Assembly: GCA_945787595.1 (NCBI GenBank)
Contig: CALZJV010000188.1
Coordinates: forward strand, 1-20,055
DNA from: an uncultured Desulfobacterales bacterium
Lineage (GTDB): Bacteria; Desulfobacterota; Desulfobacteria; Desulfobacterales; JAFDCJ01
DNA: 20,055 bases
Direction: 5' to 3'
The notes under the pieces were generated by a model that saw only the letters and a program-made list of their open reading frames with translations, was not told the origin of the DNA and did not search any database. Shown here one piece after another: positions 1 through 6,705 of the stretch (positions are counted from its first letter, which is position 1; each line of letters begins with the position of its first letter). A program made the translations under genes and the position numbers.

Positions 1-586
1 GCACAATCGCCTTGAACCTGATGGGTGACTGATGCGGATCAGAAAATACTGACCGTGAACCTATAATAGCGAAATAACGGGCGCGAAACGGGTAAAGAAA
101 CGAGGCCGAGCTGAGGACGGAATAAGGTTGATGAATTCGTAAAAAGCCAGAAATTTAGCATAGTATCAAGAGCCGAACAGATCATTACCTGTGCTTAAAA
201 ATCAATTTATAAGTCAGGCTTTTTACGAATTCATCAACTGTCAATCAAAAAGTAGATTTTTTTTGAATGAGGGAATGTTTTCTCTCTTGACAAGCCCTTT
301 AATGGGCGACCCCTCCGCTTTCCTCCGACCCAAAAATTATCATTCAAAATGAGAGGAAATTGGCAGCAGCATGAGTACTAAGACTAATAACGCTTAAAAA
401 GCTAAAATAGAGGACATCCTTTAATCTCCCTGTCAAAGGAAGATTGACAACAAAGTCCCCAGAATTACACTCCGGAATTACCGTAATGAGATATCATACT
501 GTCTATTATCCCGCGCATTCTTTTCGTATGAATAACGCTTTTGGGGCGTACATTTCGGGCTGCTGGCATTGAGTTACCGCTGAATT
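1..586. other. Gene-poor left edge
   Basis: I see no intact gene here. The only clear structure is the perfect inverted repeat at 127-238. A short reading starts at the ATG at 371 but stops after seven codons (MSTKTNNA), so at most it is the decayed start of a lost gene. The stretch lies upstream of insertion-sequence debris and reads as eroded mobile DNA. Confidence 0.5.
127..238. repeat. 22-bp perfect inverted repeat with 68-nt spacer
   Basis: The left arm (127-148, starting gttgatgaattcgtaaaaag) is the exact reverse complement of the right arm (217-238). The arms enclose 68 nt with no ORF. Each arm contains an EcoRI-like gaattc core next to an A/T run. The size and symmetry suit a small palindromic element or the two ends of a miniature transposable element. 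No flanking target duplication was identified. Confidence 0.8.
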
Positions 587-916
587 CTACACGGACTGAT
601 CAAATGGTTCTCTGATAATAACTGATAATTTTCCCAGGGGACGATTCTGGACCCACCAGTCAACCTCGTATTTGACCCATTTAGAGTGAATCGCAGTCAG
701 CGACGCCATCAAAAGCATCACCTGTGAGTCGTCAAGGAGCCGTTCAATCTCTTTCGCATACGGAAACGATGCCAAGCGAACTATGGAGAGGATTTTGAGA
801 TTACTGATGGACAGATGCTGAACGCCCCGAAGATTACCGTTGGAATTCCCTTGGTTATCATTGGAACCAAAGAGTTTGTATCCAGAAATTATCAGCGAAT
901 TAAAGATATTTTTCAA
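587..916 (-). pseudogene. TIR-domain remnant (truncated)
   Basis: The C-terminal half of this 109-aa reading (about residues 48-103) looks like the second half of a bacterial TIR domain of the type with an effector-like alpha/beta fold. It has an IERLLDDS helix, then MLLMAS, then a WVKYEVDWWVQNR segment, matching the family pattern of AS-x-x-A-x-x-S-x-WV-x-x-E-(V/I)-x-WW-L. The first half of the domain, including the beta-A strand and the catalytic-loop region, is absent. The first ~35 residues are instead the antisense of a transposase fragment (823-903). The reading stops soon after the WW segment, where the family continues. I read it as a broken gene fused to mobile debris. TIR proteins in bacteria are often NADases in antiphage defence, but nothing functional is expected here. 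Confidence 0.5.
823..903 (+). pseudogene. REP-associated Y1 transposase, C-terminal fragment 1
   Basis: Twenty-six codons read RPEDYRWNSLGYHWNQR and then run to a stop. The PEDYRWNSLGY segment is the conserved C-terminal signature of REP-associated tyrosine (IS200-like, TnpA-REP) transposases. It is nearly identical, in DNA and protein, to the copy at 3010-3042. The catalytic HUH motif and the tyrosine helix are missing, so this is only a relic. Confidence 0.65.
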
Positions 917-997
917 TCAGCGACCACCAGCTGAGCTAGGGGTATGAGGGTGGCCCCTGGAAGGGGCCGGGGTCACCTCTGCTGGTGGCCGCTGATT
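915..997. repeat. Large imperfect palindrome with GC-rich apical hairpin
   Basis: Arms at 915-931 and 981-997 pair over 17 bp with one mismatch (aatcagcgaccaccagc against its complement). Inside sits a second hairpin, ggcccc-tggaa-ggggcc at 952-968. T-rich sequence follows on the + side, so it could act as a terminator. A REP/BIME-like palindrome is equally plausible, since REP-associated transposase remnants lie on both sides. Confidence 0.6.
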
Positions 998-1151
998 TTT
1001 AAAAGAATTTTTTTGATAGATAATACTTTTAACCAGCTACCGCTATACCTCGAATATTTCCGTGACATTTGCTGATCTCTGTTTCATCGGATCTGTCGGT
1101 TTTGATGACTACTTGACCGATTCATCATTGGCAAGGGAAAAAGAAGAGAAG

Positions 1152-1350
1152 AAGAGGGTCACATCTTAAAAATTAAATATTCATATATCAACTTTCATTT
1201 CATACATAGATCTCACGCTAAAAAATCTTTCAAATTTAATAATAAGGTACTGGATGGCACGTCCGCTGCGCGTTGAATATTCTGGTGCTTTTTATCATGT
1301 GATCAACCGGGGAAATAACCAGGAAATAAAATTTAAGATGTGACTCTTTC
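1152..1350. mobile_element. MITE-like derivative of a REP-associated transposase unit
   Basis: Two copies of the motif gtcacatcttaaa lie in inverted orientation near 1158-1170 and 1333-1346. They enclose about 160 bp, including the first 29 codons of a Y1 transposase (1254-1343) whose stop codon overlaps the right arm. Similar 'gggtc...cttaaa/cttgaa' boundary motifs occur at REP-associated transposase units in related bacteria. The arrangement suggests an internal deletion that kept both ends. No target duplication was confirmed. Confidence 0.5.
1254..1343 (+). pseudogene. REP-associated Y1 transposase, N-terminal fragment
   Basis: The reading MARPLRVEYSGAFYHVINRG is the standard N-terminus of REP-associated tyrosine transposases, including the first strand and the H-V-x-x-RG segment. 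After 24 residues it leaves the family sequence and stops at 1341-1343, within the right inverted-repeat motif. The HUH histidines and the tyrosine that would cut DNA are lost. The ATG follows aataaggtactgg, a weak ribosome site. Confidence 0.8.
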
Positions 1351-1421
1351 CCACAAAAAAAACTTATGACATTCATCCAATTTTATTCTCTAAGTAGCTG
1401 AGATTAAATAAAAAATTTGTT

Positions 1422-1666
1422 TTTATCGAGGATAACCAACTCCTCAAAAAGATTCTCAAGCACCAGGACTTATGGGAGGTCAAGCGAAAACCGTCTCCCC
1501 GTGCTAATGGCCCGCTGACTAAAGCCTCTGTCATCTATGATGAATCCTCATTGCCCAGCGCGGCTGACACGCCTTCGATATCTTAGGTGCGACAAGTTAC
1601 CTGATAGATGCTGATCATTCGACCTTATAGCACTGGACAGGTTACCCGATCGAAACCTACCTTTAA
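1422..1666 (+). pseudogene. IS91-like transposase, decayed C-terminus
   Basis: From 1422 one frame reads FIEDNQLLKKILKHQDLWEV followed by KRKPSPRANG and VIYDESSLPSAAD. This matches the tail of zinc-binding Y2 (IS91/IS801-like) transposases, where FIE-x-x-x-(V/L)-I-x-KIL-x-HL-x-LW is followed by a proline-rich tail. A stop comes at 1584. Family-like pieces YLIDAD (about 1598-1615) and YPIETYL-stop (1643-1666) continue in other frames. The gene therefore carries at least one frameshift plus an insertion, and its catalytic part is missing. Confidence 0.6.
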
Positions 1667-1938
1667 AAAAATCCAGCCGCAGGTGCACAGGTGAGCTATA
1701 CTCAAATCGGCCTGAAGTTTCAATTCCATCGTAAAAAATTAATCTTGACAACAATCCTGCTTTGATTACTTTTATGGATATAGTTTACGTTATCGTGCAC
1801 TTCAATATGTAGAGTTGCAGCTGAAGCCGGTACACAATTTACTATATTTGATTAAACAGCTTTGAAAAAGCAACTACTTATCGTCTATTAGGGGCTGTTA
1901 CTTAGCACCACATTTATTCATACGGTAGGAGGATCGCC

Positions 1939-2853
1939 GTGGACCCAAAACTAAAAGAAATCCTGGAAGCAACCTGGGAACATTACCTTTCTCTTATTAG
2001 GAACACTTCCAAAGCTAAGAAATATGGCAACTTAAAGCCAAAGCTGAATATGAAAGATGACTTCGTGTATGACCTCCTCTGCCAGCAGGAGGGCGCAAAT
2101 AAATCGGGCAATCCAAAAGGCTACGAGATGGCCTTAAATTGTTTCAATTACCCTAATGTAGTGCCTCTTCATGCGGAGGGCTGGCGCTGTTACGCAGGCA
2201 GAGAGAGGCAGCCTTCTGAGGCGCGCTGCCGTCTTTATCTTAATTTAGCCAACTGTGAGGCAGCGACTCTAATCGCCTATTGGGCATATAAAACACAATT
2301 CCCGCTGCCCGGCTTTCATAGCATCAAGTTCCCTGCAAATTGGGAACATTTTCTCTCCCGCCCAGACAACTGTGTAATGTATTTCTGTTCGTTCGAAACT
2401 TGTAGGCTGGCTTCACAAGAGTTAGCACAAATGAAAAGACTCAAGACGGTGGCGATCCTGCCAGCCTTGGTCGAAGAGCTGAAGGATACCGATTCGCTGT
2501 CGGCACCGGGCAAAGCGCTGGCGCTCGGTTTTGCCGAACAACCCTGTATGGCGGTGGACTTCGTTCAATCAAGACCTTACCACCCACGGGTTGAGTACAA
2601 ACCCGCGAACAGCTTCTCACGCCTGAGAGCGCAGCTGATCTATCTAGCAATCAGACACGCCCATCAACTGGCCGTCAGTGATCACAAAGAAGGTCCGCCG
2701 ATTGGACCACAATGCGGGCCAAAGCACGAGGAGACTTTTTATTTGTTGGTACGGCTCTATTTCAAAAAATGCGAAATCCCGCTAAATCAACCGTGGTTAG
2801 GGGGCCGGAAGGTGGCTTTCGGACGTATCGACGGGCAACCCGATCCGAATTGA
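1939..2853 (+). CDS. HopA1-family effector-like protein
   Basis: This intact 304-aa protein starts at GTG, with a strong aggagg ribosome site 5 nt upstream. I assign it to the HopA1 family from ordered motifs. RLYLNL (98-103) matches the family's R-(I/V)-Y-(F/L)-N strand. K130 and the segment RPDNCVMYF (141-149) match the K...RxDxxVLYF block. ALGFAEQP (195-202) matches the L-x-x-G-(I/L)-A-(E/D)-EP block, NSFSRLRAQLI (224-234) matches SFG-x-x-R-C, and FKKCEIPLNQPWLG (275-288) matches the closing F-x-x-x-G-(I/L)-x-L-x-RPYLN. There is no signal peptide or membrane segment. Known members include the type III effector HopA1 of Pseudomonas syringae and proteins linked to dehydration in RiPP pathways (class V lanthipeptide and thioviridamide types), where a phospho-Ser/Thr lyase role is proposed. 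No RiPP precursor or kinase is visible nearby. Transposase debris flanks it on both sides. A secreted-effector role beside the T6SS genes is inference; an uncharacterised homologue is the alternative. Confidence 0.55.
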   Translation: MDPKLKEILEATWEHYLSLIRNTSKAKKYGNLKPKLNMKDDFVYDLLCQQEGANKSGNPKGYEMALNCFNYPNVVPLHAEGWRCYAGRERQPSEARCRLYLNLANCEAATLIAYWAYKTQFPLPGFHSIKFPANWEHFLSRPDNCVMYFCSFETCRLASQELAQMKRLKTVAILPALVEELKDTDSLSAPGKALALGFAEQPCMAVDFVQSRPYHPRVEYKPANSFSRLRAQLIYLAIRHAHQLAVSDHKEGPPIGPQCGPKHEETFYLLVRLYFKKCEIPLNQPWLGGRKVAFGRIDGQPDPN

Positions 2854-2879
2854 TGCTTCGATCAGCGACGGGCGGCAAT

Positions 2880-2913
2880 TAAAAACTGAGGGGTCGTAAA
2901 AACTGAGGGGTCG
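2880..2913. repeat. 17-bp tandem direct repeat
   Basis: The unit taaaaactgaggggtcg occurs twice in perfect tandem (2880-2896 and 2897-2913). It lies just after the HopA1-like gene and before 'cgtcttcattcttgaca', which resembles the boundary motif of REP-associated transposase units. It probably marks an old junction or an end of the transposase unit whose C-terminal remnant follows. Confidence 0.85.
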
Positions 2914-2947
2914 CGTCTTCATTCTTGACACGCAGTGAAGCGAAACC

Positions 2948-3280
2948 TTGATCAATTGCCTGGCCTATATCGATCTTAATCCCGTCCGTGCCGCCATTGT
3001 TGAAGGCCCCGAAGATTACCGCTGGAATTCCCTCGGTTATTTCTTACATACAAGGCGGATCTCCAATCTCGTCTTTCGAACTCGATTAGAGATGGATCCC
3101 CTTTCAGAAAACTCAACCAGATCAAAAAAGAGTCGAATTCTGTTGATTTTGATCTTCCGCTTGGTTAATATCCTGGTGGGTCCAACTGAAGCTCACAAAT
3201 ATCAATTTCAGCAACATTATTTGACCTGGAGATACGGGCGTGCGAAATGTTACGATGCTCCGAGCACCCTGATACGCTGA
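2948..3280 (+). pseudogene. REP-associated Y1 transposase, C-terminal fragment 2
   Basis: The reading begins LINCLAYIDLNPVRAAIVEG and continues PEDYRWNSLGYF. This is the highly conserved C-terminal region of REP-associated tyrosine transposases (Y-I-(D/E)-LNPVRAG-(L/I)-V...PE-(D/K)-Y-x-W-x-S). Everything upstream, including the HUH motif and catalytic tyrosine, is missing. After about residue 45 the sequence no longer looks like the family and runs into an unrelated tail to the stop. The TTG at the start is only the first in-frame option. With fragments at 823 and 1254 it shows repeated insertion and decay of this transposase family. Confidence 0.7.
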
Positions 3281-3377
3281 TGATTCTCCATATTGAAAGC
3301 TGCAACTTGATAATGCGACAATAAAGGCCCTGCCCTCCCTTAATTGAGTATCTCATTTAAAAAGATGAGGTCTTAAA

Positions 3378-4949
3378 ATGTCAAAACCTACCTCATTCGG
3401 AGAGCTTGATTTCAAGATCGTCGCATCCATGGACGAAACCCGGGGAGTTCCCGAACCCGAGGCCCCGTTTCGCATCCTTATTCTGGGCGATTTCAGCGGC
3501 CGCGGGAGCCGCGAAACCTTTCCAAGCGGCACCGCGTTGGCAAGTCGTCGTGCCGTAGAGGTTGATCGGGACAATCTGGATGAAGTGATGGCAGGATTGA
3601 AGCCCGAAATTCAGTTGCAATTAGCGGGGTCTGAAAAGGATGCCGTCATGATCCGTTTTTCAGAACTGGACGATTTTCATCCCGATCGGCTCTACGAGCA
3701 GCACGAAATTTTCGAGGCCCTCAGAGAGATTCGCCACAAGCTCGACAACCCACGCACCTTCGAAGACGCCGCCAAAGAAATTAGAAACTGGACCGATTCG
3801 GAAGAAGCTGCAATCCAGAAACCGCTGGAAGAGCCACCAGCGCCTTCTTCCGAAGCCGGTGGGATCGAGACGGTCGGATTACTTGATCAAATTTTAGAAG
3901 GGACCGAAGATCAGACGTCCGAATCAAAACCGTCATTGGATGCCTCGGAATGGACCCGCTTCTTGCGAAAAATCGTCCAGCCCCACCTCGTAACCGGCGA
4001 GGATCCCCGTCAGAGTGAACTGGAGGCCACCATCAACACGGCCGCGACTGCGTTGATGCGAATAATATTGCACCATCCGAATTTTCAGGCGCTCGAGGCT
4101 GGCTGGCGGGCACTTGATTTCCTTGTATCCAGGTTGGAAACGGATGCACTGCTCAAGCTGTACGTGCTCGACCTGTCAAAGTCTGAGTTGGCGGCCGACC
4201 TGAAAGACGCCAATGACCTGCGGACCACCGGTATTTACAAACTCTTCGTGGAACAAACACTAGAGACTGCCGGTGGAGAACCATGGGCGGTGATTGCCGG
4301 CAACTATACCTTCGGGCAAAGCCGGGAAGACGCCGAATTGCTGGGGCGCATGGCTAAAATCGCAGCGGCAGCCGGCGCTCCCTTTATCGGGGCTGCCCAT
4401 CCAAACCTTCTGGGGTGTGATTCATTGGCCAAAACTCCCGACCCGGATGATTGGCTGTCAACTGGGGATGAATACGGAAAGACGGCCTGGCAGGCGCTGC
4501 AAAAAATGCCCGAAGCCGCCTATCTTGGTCTCGCCCTGCCCCGTTTTCTATTGCGCCTCCCATATGGTGCGGACACCGATCCTTTGGAGCAGTTCGATTT
4601 TGAGGAAATGACCGAAGACCAAAAGCATGAAGACTATCTGTGGGGCAATCCGGCCTTTGTTTGCGTTTACCTGCTGGGCCGGGCATTCAGCCGGCTGGGT
4701 TGGGATTTTCGGTCCGACGTCAACCAGGAAATCGAGGGTCTACCCCTGCACGTTTACGAGGATCAGGGAGAGACCCACCTCAAGCCCTGTGCCGAGGTGG
4801 TACTCACCGACCGCGCAATGGAGACGATCCTGGACAAACGATTTATGCCGCTTTTGTCCATGAAAAACCAGGATGTTATCCGGCTGGCACGCTTCCAGTC
4901 GCTAACGGATCCTGCAACCTCTTTGGCCGGACGGTGGGATTACGATTGA
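3378..4949 (+). CDS. Fused TssB-TssC type VI sheath protein
   Basis: This 523-aa protein joins both T6SS contractile sheath subunits in one chain. Residues 30-135 are TssB/VipA-like: FRILILGDFSGR (31-42), a VDRDNLDEVM strand-helix (62-71) and RFSELDDFHPDRLY (93-106). A proline/glutamate-rich linker spans about 145-185. Residues 190-520 are TssC/VipB-like, with AGWRALDFLV (241-250), AVIAGNYTFGQSREDAELL (304-322), AAAAGAPFIGAA (329-340), LPYG (394-397), LWGNPAF (421-427), GWDFRSD (441-447), KPCAEVVLTDR (469-479) and a closing FMPLLSMKNQD (489-499). Usual TssB is about 165 aa and TssC about 490 aa, so both halves are shortened. A gatgagg ribosome site precedes the ATG. The protein should polymerise in the cytoplasm into, or cap, a sheath around the Hcp tube. 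No separate tssB, tssC or clpV is present here. Confidence 0.85.
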   Translation: MSKPTSFGELDFKIVASMDETRGVPEPEAPFRILILGDFSGRGSRETFPSGTALASRRAVEVDRDNLDEVMAGLKPEIQLQLAGSEKDAVMIRFSELDDFHPDRLYEQHEIFEALREIRHKLDNPRTFEDAAKEIRNWTDSEEAAIQKPLEEPPAPSSEAGGIETVGLLDQILEGTEDQTSESKPSLDASEWTRFLRKIVQPHLVTGEDPRQSELEATINTAATALMRIILHHPNFQALEAGWRALDFLVSRLETDALLKLYVLDLSKSELAADLKDANDLRTTGIYKLFVEQTLETAGGEPWAVIAGNYTFGQSREDAELLGRMAKIAAAAGAPFIGAAHPNLLGCDSLAKTPDPDDWLSTGDEYGKTAWQALQKMPEAAYLGLALPRFLLRLPYGADTDPLEQFDFEEMTEDQKHEDYLWGNPAFVCVYLLGRAFSRLGWDFRSDVNQEIEGLPLHVYEDQGETHLKPCAEVVLTDRAMETILDKRFMPLLSMKNQDVIRLARFQSLTDPATSLAGRWDYD

Positions 4950-5091
4950 ATATTGAAGATTTAAGGTAGCTTCTTCTCCAATTTAGTTGGTTTAAACTAA
5001 TGCCAAGATCAAATAAGCCATATGATTCGAATGTATGCCATCTGGGTGATTTGAAAAACTGATCGATGCATGAATGATAGCATTTTATTAA

Positions 5092-5388
5092 TTAACCGCC
5101 CGCTCACTTTGCTCGCTCGACAGACGCGGGCCCGTCTTCGCCAAGGCTACGCCGCGGCAGGCCGGACGCGGAACTTTTGCCTCCGCGACCCCAGAGAAAC
5201 AGGCTGCGCGTTTCACGGGACAAGCCTGCGGAGGCAAAAACAACAATCGCTGCGCGAACCGATCCGCTCTTCTGCCTGAATGGCATGAGGCTTTTGCCCG
5301 GGTAGGCCTGTTTCGCGCGAAGTCGAGAGGGTCGCCTTGCCAAAAAAGGTTTTTTGTCCGCGGATTGTCTGCGGATGTCTGCGGTTAA
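5092..5388. repeat. Dispersed palindromic repeat element, copy A
   Basis: The ends are inverted (ttaaccgc at 5092-5099, gcggttaa at 5381-5388). The left end reads ttaaccgcccgctcactttg and the right end carries tandem 'gtctgcgg' units. An internal hairpin pairs 5175-5186 with 5228-5239 over 12 bp (ttttgcctccgc). The core ('cccagagaaacaggctg', 'gcgtttcacggg', 'caatcgct') also occurs at 14536-14717 in the opposite orientation. The ORFs at 5070-5279 (+) and 5104-5343 (-) lie inside this repeat and are not considered real. The rest of the 4950-5438 gap shows nothing clear. Confidence 0.75.
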
Positions 5389-5438
5389 AATATTTTCTTG
5401 ACCATCAAAACGCTAAATTAAATTGAGCAGTCGAAATT

Positions 5439-6380
5439 ATGGCAAATCCATATGTAGAATGGATGGATGAAAATCAACAGAAGCAGCGGATCGAGATTGT
5501 TGACAGGATTTGTATGGGCCGGACCTGCAAAGCAATTAACCCTCAGAAGCGAATACTCCTGGGATATCCTCTGGTATCCAGAGATCATGCCGAGATCAAC
5601 TGGACGGCGGGACATCTCCAAATTACCGATACCAGTATAAACGGTACCTGGGTAAACGATATTCGGATGGCGGCCGGATCATCCAAAGAGCTTTCAGACG
5701 GGGATACCATTCGCATCGGTTATTCTCTATTGCGGGTCGTCTATCCCAAAGTTGCCGCAGATGCTAAACAAAACCATACTTCAACACAATTGACAATGGT
5801 TTCTTCGCTGGAGGAGGTGGTCACCAGTCTGGTGGCAGATATGCGAGGATTTTCGGCTTATTGCCAAACCCATGCCTCTGCCGATGTCTATGGCATGATC
5901 AATGAAATATTTGACCAATTCAGCAAGATAGTCGAAGACTTTAAGGGAACCATCAAGGATTACGCCGGCGATTCCGTCATTGCCTTCTGGGAACATCAAT
6001 TCGGGGATCCTGCCCGGCAGTCTGTATTGGCGTGTCAGGCAGCCATCCAACAGATGCAAAGCTTTAATCAAATTCGGGTCGTACTATCCGGGCAAAATGC
6101 TGATGTTGAAAACCTCCGAATGGGATGGGGGGTCACCACCGGACCGGTTACCCTCTCGCACTACGGCTCACGCACAGCCGATCTGGCAATGGTCGGCGAT
6201 TGCATCAATCTGGCGAGCCGGTTATCCGGTATGGCCAACAAAGAGGTGGCTGAAAAAATACTTGTCTGCTCTCATACCGCAGAGCTTGTTGAAAATCAAT
6301 TTGAAGTGAAGGATTTAGGTCTGCTGCCGATCCGGGGACGTGAAGGCCAGGAGCGCATTTTCGCATTATCTGCTACTTGA
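5439..6380 (+). CDS. FHA domain-class III adenylate/guanylate cyclase
   Basis: This 313-aa soluble protein has an N-terminal FHA domain (about 20-105) with the phosphothreonine-binding set G27-R28, S47-R48-x-H50 and N68-G69-T70. A class III nucleotide cyclase domain follows (about 125-310). Metal-binding aspartates are D134 (VADMRGF) and D178 (YAGDSVIAF), and the transition-state pair N257 and R261 lies in INLASRL. At the usual base-selecting positions it has D174 instead of lysine and A250 instead of the Asp/Thr residue, so the substrate cannot be predicted. FHA proteins commonly link Ser/Thr-kinase signalling (PpkA-PppA-Fha) to T6SS firing. Lying between the sheath and vgrG genes, this one probably couples phosphorylation to a nucleotide signal, which is an inference. 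The ribosome site is weak (gagcag). Confidence 0.88.
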   Translation: MANPYVEWMDENQQKQRIEIVDRICMGRTCKAINPQKRILLGYPLVSRDHAEINWTAGHLQITDTSINGTWVNDIRMAAGSSKELSDGDTIRIGYSLLRVVYPKVAADAKQNHTSTQLTMVSSLEEVVTSLVADMRGFSAYCQTHASADVYGMINEIFDQFSKIVEDFKGTIKDYAGDSVIAFWEHQFGDPARQSVLACQAAIQQMQSFNQIRVVLSGQNADVENLRMGWGVTTGPVTLSHYGSRTADLAMVGDCINLASRLSGMANKEVAEKILVCSHTAELVENQFEVKDLGLLPIRGREGQERIFALSAT

Positions 6381-6705
6381 CATTAAAATAATATGCTGGT
6401 ATTAAGATGTTGTTTTGTCAACCAATTGTATTCACTGAATATCACTTTTACACTTCGAATTGCTGCCTTAGAAACAAAGTTGAGCCCGATCGGGAACAGA
6501 TAAAAACACGCTTGTTTCAAATATTAATTAGTGGTTGACCAGTCGATAAGTTAAAAAATTCCACGGAACAGCGACGTCGGTAAAATGTCTCCTAAAAAAT
6601 TGTATGCGGTGAAAACTGCAAATCCGGGACGACGGCAAATTAAAGCTTTGCAGCGATAAAATGCCATCCCGTTTACCCGTATTCCATTTATAAAGGTGAC
6701 CCATC
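6381..6705. other. Intergenic stretch before vgrG
   Basis: This 325-nt AT-rich gap holds no supportable gene. The segment aaaggtgacccatcatg at its end provides the vgrG ribosome site. A promoter for the vgrG operon is expected somewhere here because the gap separates it from the cyclase gene, but I could not identify a convincing -35/-10 pair. Confidence 0.5.

Noticed and set aside
4294..4969. ORFs of 78-109 aa on both strands inside the sheath gene
   Set aside because: They are shadows of the 523-aa frame, which carries all TssB/TssC motifs.
5070..5343. Short ORFs on both strands (69 and 79 aa)
   Set aside because: They lie inside dispersed repeat copy A and lack ribosome sites or family features.
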